The position numbers and the translations under genes were made by a program. The notes under the pieces were generated by a model. That model had not been told where the DNA came from. It searched no databases and saw only the letters and a program-made list of their open reading frames with translations. DNA of 64,000 nucleotides, from assembly GCF_019175285.1 (NCBI RefSeq), contig NC_056523.1, positions 292,358,124-292,422,123 on the forward strand, given 5' to 3'. Below are positions 55,296 to 64,000 of this stretch, piece by piece. The stretch's first letter is position 1. Each line of letters opens with the position of its first letter. The DNA is from Sceloporus undulatus (Eukaryota > Chordata > Lepidosauria > Squamata > Phrynosomatidae).

Positions 55296-56211
55296 AAGGA
55301 AACGGTAGGGCTGCTGCGTGCAGAAGATGGCAAAATGCTAACAGGGGACCTTTTTTGCTTCAGTCTTCTCAGAAAAGGCAAAGGGTGCTCAACCTGAAGA
55401 TAATGGAGCAGAGGACAGAATAGAGGAATTTCAGCACAGAATAAATAAAGAGATAGTACAGGAATACCTGTTTAACCTAAACGAATATAAGTCTCCAGGA
55501 CCAGATGAACTCCATCCAAGGGTATTAAAAGAATTGGCTAACATAATATCTGAGCCATTGGCAATGATCTTTGAGAACTCCTGGAGAACAGGAGAAGTCC
55601 CAGCAGACTGGAGGACGGCAAACATTGTTCCCATCTTCAAAAAGGGAAAAAAGAAGATCCCAACAATTATCGTCAGTTAGTCTGACATAACCAGGAAAGA
55701 TTCTGGAACAGATCATTAAACAGAGAGCATCTAGATGTGAACATCTAGAAAGCAATGCCATAATCACAAAAAGTCAACACAGGTTTCAGAGAAAGAAGTC
55801 ATGTCAGACAAACCTGATCTCTTTTTTTGATAAAATTACCAGCTTGTTAGATGAAGCGAATGCTGTGGATATCGTATATCTTGATTTCAGTAAGGCCTTT
55901 GACAAAGTTCCCCATTACATTCTTGTAAACAAGCTTGTAGAATGTGGGCTAGACAAGGCAACTGTTACATGGATTAGTAACTGGTTGACTGGCCAAAGCC
56001 AAAGGGTGCTCAACAATGGCTCCTTTTCATCCTGGAGAGAAGTGACCAGTGGGGTCCCACAGGGCTCTGTCCTGGGCCCAGTGCTATTCAACATCTTTAT
56101 CAATGACTTGGAGGACAGAATTGGGGGCATACTTATCAAATTTGCAGATGACACCAAATTAGGAGGAGTAGCTGATACCCCAGAGGACAGGATCAAGATT
56201 CAAAATGACCT
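55293..56211 (+). mobile_element. CR1 LINE internal segment between L2 parts
   Basis: CR1 reverse transcriptase: [80 protein letters not shown] and FADDTKLGG (catalytic FADD). It starts before the RT and stops soon after ([10 protein letters not shown]) without the CR1 C-terminus or 3' UTR. One stop lies near 55678. It joins directly to L2 sequence at both ends. Confidence 0.9.
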
Positions 56212-56661
56212 GAATGGCTTGGGCCCGCGTTACTTGAGTGAACACCTCTCCCTACACAATCCGCCACGCACTCTCAGAATATTTGGGAAGAAATCACTAG
56301 ACTACATAAATACCAGGCTAGTGACCATGTCCCACAGAGCATTTTCCGCTGTGGAATGTGGAATGATCCGCCGGAAGAGATCTGTTTTATTACTACTCTG
56401 GATGCTTTCAAGAAAGCACTAAAGATGGATCTCTTCCAGCGAGTCTATCCACCAAACCTGCTGTAGTATATCTTACCTCAGTTAGCATTGCATGCTCTTC
56501 ATGGAGAACCGACCAACTGTATAGTATTGTACTGTATTGATAGTGATGTATTTTTATGCTATGTATTTTTAAGCTATGTATTTGACATGTTTTATTGTTG
56601 CAATTTGTTGATTGTTGTAATCCCACCTTGATCTGCAGGGAGAGGCGGGAAATAGAAATAA

Positions 56662-56693
<32 letters not shown>

Positions 56694-56695
56694 GA
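56212..56695 (+). mobile_element. L2-clade LINE 3' end after the CR1 segment
   Basis: [20 protein letters not shown] matches the L2 C-terminal region; 3' UTR ends GTAATCCCACCTTGATCTGC, GGGAGAGGCGGGAAATAGAA and an (AC)n run at 56666-56693. The RT C-terminal half of L2 between YIDD and here is missing. Confidence 0.85.
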
Positions 56696-56804
56696 GAAAT
56701 CTTATATATATCTACTCAGAAGTAAGTTCAGAGGACCCTAAAGTTCAAGGGGCTTACTCCTTTTATCTCAGAGTAAGCCCTATTGAGTTTACTTCTAAGA
56801 AAGA

Positions 56805-57362
56805 CAAGTAGAAATCAGAAGGAGATGAGGATTGGCAAGGGCAGCTATGAAAGAATTGGACAAGATCATAAAGTCTAAAAACATAACTGTGAACACTAAA
56901 GTGAAGATAGTCCAAAATACTGTATTCCCCATCATCATGTATGGACATGAAAGCTGGACAGTGAAAAAAAAGCAATAGGAAGAAAATCAACTCATTAGAG
57001 ATGAGTTACTGGAGAAAAGTACTGTACTGAGAGTATTGTGGACAGTCAAGAAGACAAACAAATGAGATCTAGAACAATCAGACCAGAACTGTCAGTGGAA
57101 GCCAAGATGACCAAATTGAGGCTGTCATACTTTGAGCACAACATGAGGAAGAATAAATCATTTAAAAAGACAATGATGCAAGGACAGGTAGAAAGCCAGA
57201 GAAAAAGAGGAAGACCACATTCTAGAAGGTTAGACTCAACCAGGGAAATCATATCCCTGGGCCTGTAGCACCTGAGCAGAGAGGTTGTGGCCAGGAGATG
57301 TCTAATCCACAGAGTTGCCATGAGTCGAAGTCAGCTCAAGAGTAGATAACAACCACATCAAC
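56805..57362 (+). mobile_element. Bov-B (RTE) LINE 3' end
   Basis: Broken frame MYGHESWTVKK at 56940-56970 (Bov-B motif YGCESWT), VLRVLWTVKKT at 57030, and the 3' end CTAATCCACAGAGTTGCCAT, GAGTCGAAGTCAGCTCAAGA, TAACAACCACATCAACAAG. It shares its end with the SINE tails in this window. Confidence 0.8.
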
Positions 57363-57495
57363 AAGACAAATAGACTTGTCTAGTAGAGCACTACAAATAA
57401 TTATAAAAACAGTTCTGCACTTCTTCAAATACATTTATTAGAATATGTACTGGACTGTACAATTGTACATTTGGCATATTAAAAAGAAAGCGTCA

Positions 57496-57562
<67 letters not shown>

Positions 57563-58835
57563 CAACATGTGTGCATGTTTGTAGGAAAGAAAAGTTATTT
57601 TACAATGAAGAAATGGTAGCAATAAAATCTATCAAATTATTGAAAGCACCCAAGTTGCATTCCTGACAATAATGTTTTAAGCTAACAATAGATGCTTTAG
57701 GTGACAAATTAATATACAGTGTTTCCTGAGTCTAACCACACCAAGTCACCAAGCAGGAATGTATGACAAAAATTCTGACACACCTCGAGAAGCAAAACAT
57801 TGCCAAAAGGAAGATGTTGAACCAGATTCAAAAGAAGACAAAATGACAGATTTAGAAAGACAAGCTTTTTATGACAATAAATATTTTAGGATATAAAAAT
57901 GCAATTGTGGAACACCAAACGACTGGATTAGTCTATGTAAATACCATAGTAAATTAAAATCTATTCAGTTATTTTTTTCATTATGTTATAATTCCATGTG
58001 TATCCTTGATCAGTATGTATCATCAAAGAAGGAGATGAATGTTAGTTTGTTTCTGAACAAATACCATATGTGCAATTTAATAAATGATTACTAAATTATG
58101 GCCTTCAATTTTCTGGGATAGATTTTTGCATTCATGTTTTTCTGTAATGGAATGACTGAACACAATATAGTATTTCAGGCAACTAACAAGACAACAAGAT
58201 CAAAGGCAGTCAGAATAACATGGAACAAAATTTTAGTATTACAAAAAAATAAGTGCACCTCTAACGAGAAATGTAAAGTGTACTGGAAGGAAGATATATA
58301 ATTTATAAGCTAAGACATCCTTGCATAGGCAAAGTTACATATAAACACATCTGAAGATCTCTTGGCCTGCATTTGAAAGAACACTGTTAGGAAGTTCAAA
58401 TACATTAGAGAAGGGGTTCCTAAGTCTGGCCAGAGTGACATAGCCAAATGTTTTTTGTGATCCTACCTACTAACTAACCCTTGAGGCACCAAATAGCTGG
58501 AGGGGAGCCTTCAGAGGTATGTCTGGGGAAGGGGCTCTGGGTCCTGTGGAAGGAGGAAAGGAATACTATCTTGGCAGTATCTCAGAAATATGCTACTAAT
58601 AGGATACCAGCTAGAGAAAGTAACTGACACACAATTTTAATGATTAGAGCTCAGTCCTGTGCATAGCCTGAAGGACAAGGAGTTTTGGTCCAGCAATTAA
58701 TTTAGTAAAATGCTAAGTGATGTTACACAAAAAATGTTTAATATTAAATGAACAGGACAAAAGTGCATTAGATTAAAAGTTTTCTGGATCCCCCCACCCC
58801 CTTAAGATATTCAAACTGTCTGCAGCTGATTCATT
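57363..58835. other. No gene seen; (TC)n(TA)n run
   Basis: A (TC)n run at 57508-57531 passes into (TA)n at 57532-57560. The rest is AT-rich and unassigned. Confidence 0.5.
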
Positions 58836-59034
58836 TGTTGTTGTGTGCCTTCAAGTTCTGTCTGACTTATGACAATCCTAAAATGACCCTCTTAGGGGGT
58901 TTTCTTGGCAAGATTTGCCTTCCTCTGAGGCTAGGAGAGTGTGACTTGCCCAAGGTCACCCAGTGGTTTTCAATGGCTGAGCAGGAATTCAAACCCTGGT
59001 CTCCAGAGTCATAGTCCAACATGTAAACCACAAA
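58836..59034 (-). repeat. tRNA-type squamate SINE
   Basis: TTGTTGTTGTGTGCCTTCAA, TTTTCTTGGCAAGATTTGCC, GACTTGCCCAAGGTCACCCA, CTCCAGAGTCATAGTCCAAC. Lacks the CAGAGGAGG segment. Confidence 0.88.
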
Positions 59035-59830
59035 CAATGAGGAGACAAGTTCCATGTGCTAAAAGATGGTTAGCTGTTTACTAGTGTTTAAAAAGCCCAA
59101 TGTGACCATAGAGATATTTTTGAGAGTACTGTATTCACAAGTCCAGTGAATTCTTTTGAAGGCCCCTGAGAAGAGCCTAGTGTGGCCGAAATGTCTTGGG
59201 CTTTATAAACAGTTGAGCATCTTAATAGCATGTGGAGTTTGTCTCCTCTTTGTTTGCTGCTTGGCTACATGCTTTCAGTTCCTTACCTATACCAATTTTT
59301 AAACCACCATATAAATAGTAAAGAATTAAAAATAAACATTAATGATAATAATAAAAGCTTGTTTGGGTATTTTGCAAGTGAAAACATCCACTTGGCCTCA
59401 GATAAACACATCCACCCTGAAGGGGAGTGTAAATGGCAAATAACACCCCACAGAGTAGGGCTGGGCAACTGCAACAGGCTTGGGAGGCACACTAGTCCCG
59501 GGGAACCCTGGAGACCTACATTTCCTATGTATAGAGGCCTCCCCAAACCTGGAAGTGACTAGTCTTGCTGCTGGTTGCTTCTTGTTTTGAAAAAACAAAA
59601 CAAAATGCCTTTAGAGGTACAAGAAGGCATTTACAGGACTAAAAGCCCTAGAGGCTTTTGGAGATGTGATTGGCCAATTTTTAGTGAGTTTTTTGGATGG
59701 GGAGCTTGTCAGTCTGCATGCAGGGTAGAGATCCAAACTTTGTCCATCCCAGCATAGAAGACATATAATTAACACCATTGTTTTAAGATGAGTATGTGGA
59801 AACATGTCACAACATTAGTCTGCTGTTGAA
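59035..59830. other. No gene seen
   Basis: 59390-59580 has higher GC and looks repeat-like (CCTGGAGACCTACATTTCCT), family unknown. Confidence 0.4.
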
Positions 59831-59834
59831 TGTG

Positions 59835-60345
59835 GGAGTGCCTTTGAAGATGGTTTGGAAACTGCAGTTAATGCAGAATATGACATACAGAATAGGATCA
59901 CTCACTGGGCCCAGCCATTATGAACATCATGAACACTAGTGTTTCATCTGTTAAGCGAGTACATTTGTCTGACAACCAAAGCTCCTCACTGCTAATCACC
60001 AGGATATCTGAAGGGTTGCTTATTTCCACAAGCCCTTACCTTTATAACCTTCAGTTAAGTTATAAATCTTTGGAAACAACTTTGTCTATAAAAACATTCA
60101 GACTAGCAAGGAGAGGCTCTTTTCAGTAATGGTGCTTCATTTATGCAATGCTTTCCCCAGGGACAGCCACCTGACACCAACTCAGATATGTTAGGAATGA
60201 CTTTTTACTTTCGCACGCCTTACATTAAAACAAAACCTGATGTCTGTATTTACTGGACTGCTTTTCTTTGTTTTTGTTAATATAAGTTATGGTATATGCT
60301 GTTTTTGAGCTTGCAAATTCTATACCGTCTTACCTGGGAATAAAT
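59835..60345 (+). repeat. L2-like LINE remnant, degraded
   Basis: AACTGCAGTTAATGCAGAAT and CACTGGGCCCAGCCATTATG resemble the L2 [11 protein letters not shown] region; a 3' UTR-like stretch follows to 60330. Weak. Confidence 0.4.
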
Positions 60346-60439
60346 TCCATTGAATGAAATGAGCTTATTTCTGAGTAGCTATCATCAGTTTGTACTGCTA
60401 ACTGTATTGTAAATTTTTGCATTGGTATTCAAAGGGATG

Positions 60440-60600
60440 GCTATGTTAGTTTGCTTTACCATAACGGAATCCAGTAGCACCTTTGAGACTAACTGGGAAA
60501 GACACATTTCCCACAGAAATGTTTGGGGAATCAGTTCACTTCATCAGATGCCTGGAATGACTCCTCTTTGGACATACCTATATACAAAGGGCGTGTGAGT
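60440..60600. repeat. Hairpin-family relative, one half
   Basis: CAGTAGCACCTTTGAGACTA and CACTTCATCAGATGCC are like the GATCTTGCAGCAC hairpin family, without a clear second arm. Confidence 0.5.
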
Positions 60601-60879
60601 GAAAAGTCATGAAAATACAAATGTGCTGGGGTTGATATTGATTAAACAATGGCTGTCAAGCATACTTAAAGGGACTGAGAAGGGAGACTGATTTTGCATA
60701 CAAGCTCAGATAAGCAAATAAACATAAGCATTCCGAATATGGTGGAGATGAGTCTTTTTCTACTGTGTTGGGATGTGTGTAGGACCAGAAAATATTGTCA
60801 TAAAGCAGCCATGAAAAGAATCGTTTTGTGTGTGTGGCTGTGCTGAAAACTGTGTTTTAATGCATGCAGTGTGCCAGAT

Positions 60880-61384
60880 CAAGGGAAGAAATGTTCTGCT
60901 ACTTTGCTTTGGTCAAATCACACCTAGAAACTGTCCCCATTTCTGGGCACCCCAAGAATATGGAAAAAGTGGAACAAAAGTGACCAAGATGCACAAAGGT
61001 CTCCAAGCCAAGCCCTATAAGCAACAACTTAGTGAGCCATTCATGCTTGGTTGGAGAAGACTGGGAGGTGGTGTGATAGCTATCTTTAACTATTTGAAAC
61101 AATATCATGTAGGAGATGAAGCGGGCAACTTTTCTGCTTCTCTGGAGACTGAAACACAAACTTATGGATTCCAATCCCAAGAAAAGACATTCCTCCTGAA
61201 CATTAGGAAGAACTTGTTGATTGTAAGAGTGGTTCAGAAGTGGAATGCATGCTGGACTCTATTTCTTTGGAGATTTTTAAAGAGAAGTTGGATGACCATC
61301 TGTCGGGATTGCTTTTTGTATACCTGCAGGGCAGGATTAAATGGCCTTGTGGTCCCTTCCAACTCTATGATTCTGATTTCTTAT
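60880..61384 (+). mobile_element. CR1 LINE 3' part
   Basis: Frames give PHFWAPQEYGKSGTKVTKM, VIAIFNYLKQYHVGDEAGNF, QEKTFLLNIRKNLLIVRVVQ, KWNA, and after a break IFKEKLDDHLSG. The 3' UTR has GATTAAATGGCCTTGTGGTC and CCAACTCTATGATTCTGATT. Older than the CR1 at 36737. Confidence 0.88.
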
Positions 61385-62125
61385 ACAAATGGTTTCCATT
61401 TAAAAAGGAACAAACCTGCCAGCTATTGTACAAGATTGATCTGTCATGTGGTATGTGGTTTGTGGTTTCATCCTCAGTTCCTGATTTACTGTTTTCGGGG
61501 TTTGGGCTTCCAATAGTGGTTACATAGCTATATTACTCGGTTGTCTTTCTTATTGCAGTATGTATTCCTCTTGTCTATTAAAATGATATATTGTGGCATC
61601 AGTCCATAGTATAGATTATAGATATGTATTCCAGGATAATCATGCTTCTGAAATCTCCCCATTCTGTCTGATATAGGAAGTATCTTTGCTAGAGGCATCA
61701 CTTGCAGGGTGCATCCACCTGTGTCCCTTTAAAACAATGAAGTGATGGCAGAATTCAAAGATATAGCTGTGTTAGTCTATAGAATCAATATATAGAGAGA
61801 TCTTTAAATATTTAAAATTCTTTTAAAATTTTCTTTAGAAAGATCACCTCTTACCAAATTTTCACTTTAGCCATTTGAAATTATGTACATGCAAGACTGT
61901 CCATATGATATTGTAATTTAAAGATATAATTCTTATCTGGCTGGTTGGTGTCACAGCTACAGCCATTACATTCAGTGGCATATGGGAATTATGATTTTTG
62001 AGTAACATTAGTACAAAAACATTAGTAAAGATGTATGGTGTGGGATGCAAGTAGGTCAATAGTGTGTGTGATAGCAAGACCTGGTGGTGCTAACCTTCGT
62101 GATGCCAATGGGTATGTATTAACAT
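61385..62125. other. No gene seen
   Basis: One short hairpin-family fragment at 61752-61805 (GATATAGCTGTGTTAGTCTA). Otherwise unassigned. Confidence 0.45.
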
Positions 62126-62134
62126 GTTTATACA

Positions 62135-62330
62135 GTACAATTGGATCTTGCAGCACCTTTGAGACTAACTGAAATACAGTATAGAAGTTGGTAGCATGAG
62201 CTTTGGTAGACTTGAGCCTACTTTCTCAGATGTGTAGGTTCAAGTGTATGAAAGCTCATGTTACCAACTTCTCTCTTTGTGTTAGTCTCAAAGGTGCTAC
62301 TAGATGCTACTAGTGTACTGATTTTCCAAA
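62135..62330. repeat. Short hairpin element
   Basis: GATCTTGCAGCACCTTTGAG and AGAAGTTGGTAGCATGAGCT on the left mirrored by AGCTCATGTTACCAACTTCT and CTCAAAGGTGCTACTAGATG on the right. Confidence 0.8.
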
Positions 62331-62732
62331 TTTATTACACTGCTAGGTTTCTGAATGTTTATGCAATTTTAGTTTGTAAAGGGGGGGGGATGTTGCTTTA
62401 CCAGGCAAATGGCTGACAGGAAAGGTTCCGGTTTACTACTTACCCTACATCCTCAATAGTTCTTCCTTTCCACAGGCAGATTTGGGAAGGAATGGTATAT
62501 ATTAATAACCAATTCACTGTTTGATGCATTGATAAAATAATAACCCACAATTCTGCTACTGGAAGTTTCCGATGAAAGAATCCACCAAGTCCAGACAAGG
62601 CAACCTTAATAAGTGATGTGATGTTAAGACACAATGATTGCATTCATTTCAACAGTGATGTTTTTATCCACTTTCTTAAAGAAAGTTGTTGCTACTTGGT
62701 TACTAATAACGCTGAAAATTACAAAGGCATTA

Positions 62733-62998
62733 AAGCTGTGTTTGCACTGCAGAAATAATCTGGTCTGATATTGCTTTAATTGCCACGGCCCCATGCTATG
62801 GAATTCTGGGAACTGTATATTTTTTTAAAAAAAGTAGAAACTATAATTCCCAGAAATCTATTGCGTGGAGCCATTGAGCCCAGGCAGCTACAGCTCTTGT
62901 GCTCTGGTGCCTGAACAAGCTACAGTTCCCAGATTTACATAGCATGGAGCCATAGCAGTTAAAGTGGTGTCAACTGAGATTATTTCTGCATTCAGTGA
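62733..62998. mobile_element. Palindromic MITE copy
   Basis: GTTTGCACTGCAGAAATAAT ... CTATGGAATTCTGGGAACTG on the left; ACTATAATTCCCAGAAATCT and CTACAGTTCCCAGATTTACA, then GAGATTATTTCTGCATTCAG on the right. The right arm core appears twice, a first step of duplication. Confidence 0.8.
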
Positions 62999-63084
62999 AC
63001 TGTTGGAGTCCTGGGCTTTGAGTCTGTGGTTTCCCTCAGAGGGGAAGGCACTGGTAGCTGGCATGGCTGGGAGGATAAGCATCT

Positions 63085-63880
63085 TGGCTGCATCCACAGT
63101 GGAGAAATAATCTGCTTCAACATTGCTTTAACATGGCTCCATTTTGTGGAATTTGGGGAATTGTAGTTTGTCAGGGCTCCAGAGCTTTAACTGCCAGGGC
63201 TCCATGTTATGAAATTCTGGGAATTGTAGTTTGTTGGGGCNNNNNNNNNNCCCAAAACTTTTACTGCCATGGCTCCCTGCTATGAAATTCTGGGAATTGT
63301 AGTTTGTTGGGGCCACAGAGCTTTTATTGCCATGGATTTGTGTTATTCTGGGAATTGTAGCTTGTTGAGGCCACATAACTTTTACTGCCATGGCTCCCTG
63401 CTATGAAATTCTGGGAATTGTAGTTTGTTGGGGCCACAGAGCTTTTATTGCCACGACTTCGTGTTATTCTGGCAATTGTAGCTTATTGGGGCCACATAAC
63501 TTTTACTGCCATGGCTCCATGCTATGGCGTTCTGGAAATTGTAGTTTGCTAAGGCCCCAGAGCTTTAATGGCCACAGCGCCATGCTATGAAATTGTGCGA
63601 ATTGTAGCTTGTTGGGCCCCCCAGAGCTTTAACTGCTATGGCTCCATGTTATGGAATTCTGGGAACTGCAGTTTGTTCTACAGCATGGAACCCGTGGCAT
63701 TCTGGGGACTGTAGAAGCGGACTGTCCCCGCAGTGGGGATATGCAGCCTTGGCCAAAACGCCGACAAGAGTGCTGCGGGGATACAAAAGTAACCGCTCCA
63801 GCCACAACAAAACTACAGCTCCCAGGATGCCACAGCGGGGATCCGTGGCAGTTCAAAGCAGCGTCAAAGCGGATTATTCC
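63085..63880. repeat. Tandem array built from palindromic MITE arms
   Basis: Opens with MITE start words (TGCATCCACAGTGGAGAAAT) and closes with the inverted arm (AGCGGATTATTCCTCAG). Between lie about eight copies of the arm core (CTGCCATGGCTCCCTGCTAT, GAATTCTGGGAATTGTAGTT type). From 63312 units alternate 58 and 63 bp, so the array repeats at 121 bp (63312 to 63433). A 10-N gap at 63241-63250 falls inside. Confidence 0.88.
63812..63830 (+). promoter_or_regulatory. ZNF143-like motif in a MITE arm
   Basis: ACTACAGCTCCCAGGATGC is very close to the known ZNF143/THAP11 site ACTACAAYTCCCAGAATGC. Binding is not shown. Confidence 0.4.
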
Positions 63881-64000
63881 TCAGCCCTTGTTTGTTATTG
63901 TGACTCATGAGAGAGAGAGAGAAAGAAAGGGGAGGGGAGAAGGAAGTCTGGCAAAGAGAGAGAAACCGGAGAAAGAGGGCAATCCGGTCGGTGAGGCAGG
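63881..64000. other. Purine-rich right edge, possible start of next transcription unit
   Basis: GA-rich tract (AGAGAGAGAGAGAAAGAAAG, GGGGAGGGGAGAAGGAAG) turning GC-richer (CAATCCGGTCGGTGAGGCAG). In other vertebrates JMY follows BHMT on the same strand, but no coding sequence is visible here. Confidence 0.25.

Overview
This window is nuclear DNA from a squamate reptile (lizard or snake). The evidence is a tRNA-type SINE family with a Bov-B-like tail, a 5S rRNA-type SINE, L2, CR1 and Bov-B LINEs in abundance, and palindromic DNA-transposon derivatives of the kind seen in squamate genomes. The host gene is spliced and 21 kb long. I cannot name the species.

The one complete host gene is BHMT, betaine-homocysteine S-methyltransferase, on the + strand. 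Its eight coding exons lie between 6840 and 27892, every junction has GT-AG ends, and they join into a 410-residue protein with the zinc cysteines and betaine-site residues in place. A core promoter (CCAAT box, GC box, TATA box) lies just upstream. At 3198-3301 on the - strand is a short GC-rich exon encoding a mitochondrial-type leader and ending in a strong splice donor. I read it as exon 1 of DMGDH, dimethylglycine dehydrogenase. If so, two consecutive enzymes of choline/betaine catabolism stand head to head about 3.5 kb apart.

Layout: 1-3110 is repeats (a Tigger-like MITE, a 5S SINE, tRNA SINEs, hairpin elements). 3110-3560 is the GC-rich DMGDH promoter and exon. 3700-4100 is a 49-bp minisatellite. 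4588-6404 is a palindromic MITE whose right end has expanded into a 45-bp minisatellite ending about 330 bp before the BHMT TATA box. 6400-28010 is BHMT, with introns holding L2 copies, a solo LTR, an hAT-type element with an exact 8-bp target duplication and a probable Penelope-like remnant. 28-64 kb has no recognisable host exon and is a deep record of nested transposons: CR1 inside L2, a Tigger-like MITE inside L2, an hAT-like element inside a SINE, a 100-bp-arm hairpin, a chain of five hairpins, a Bov-B 3' end and one L2 with a 434-codon open reverse transcriptase. The right edge is a tandem array made from the same MITE family, followed by a purine-rich tract that could lead into the next gene (JMY in other vertebrates, unproven here).

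The most unusual theme is that one palindromic MITE family has seeded tandem arrays at least twice, once within the BHMT-DMGDH intergenic region, and that its arms carry a ZNF143-like sequence.
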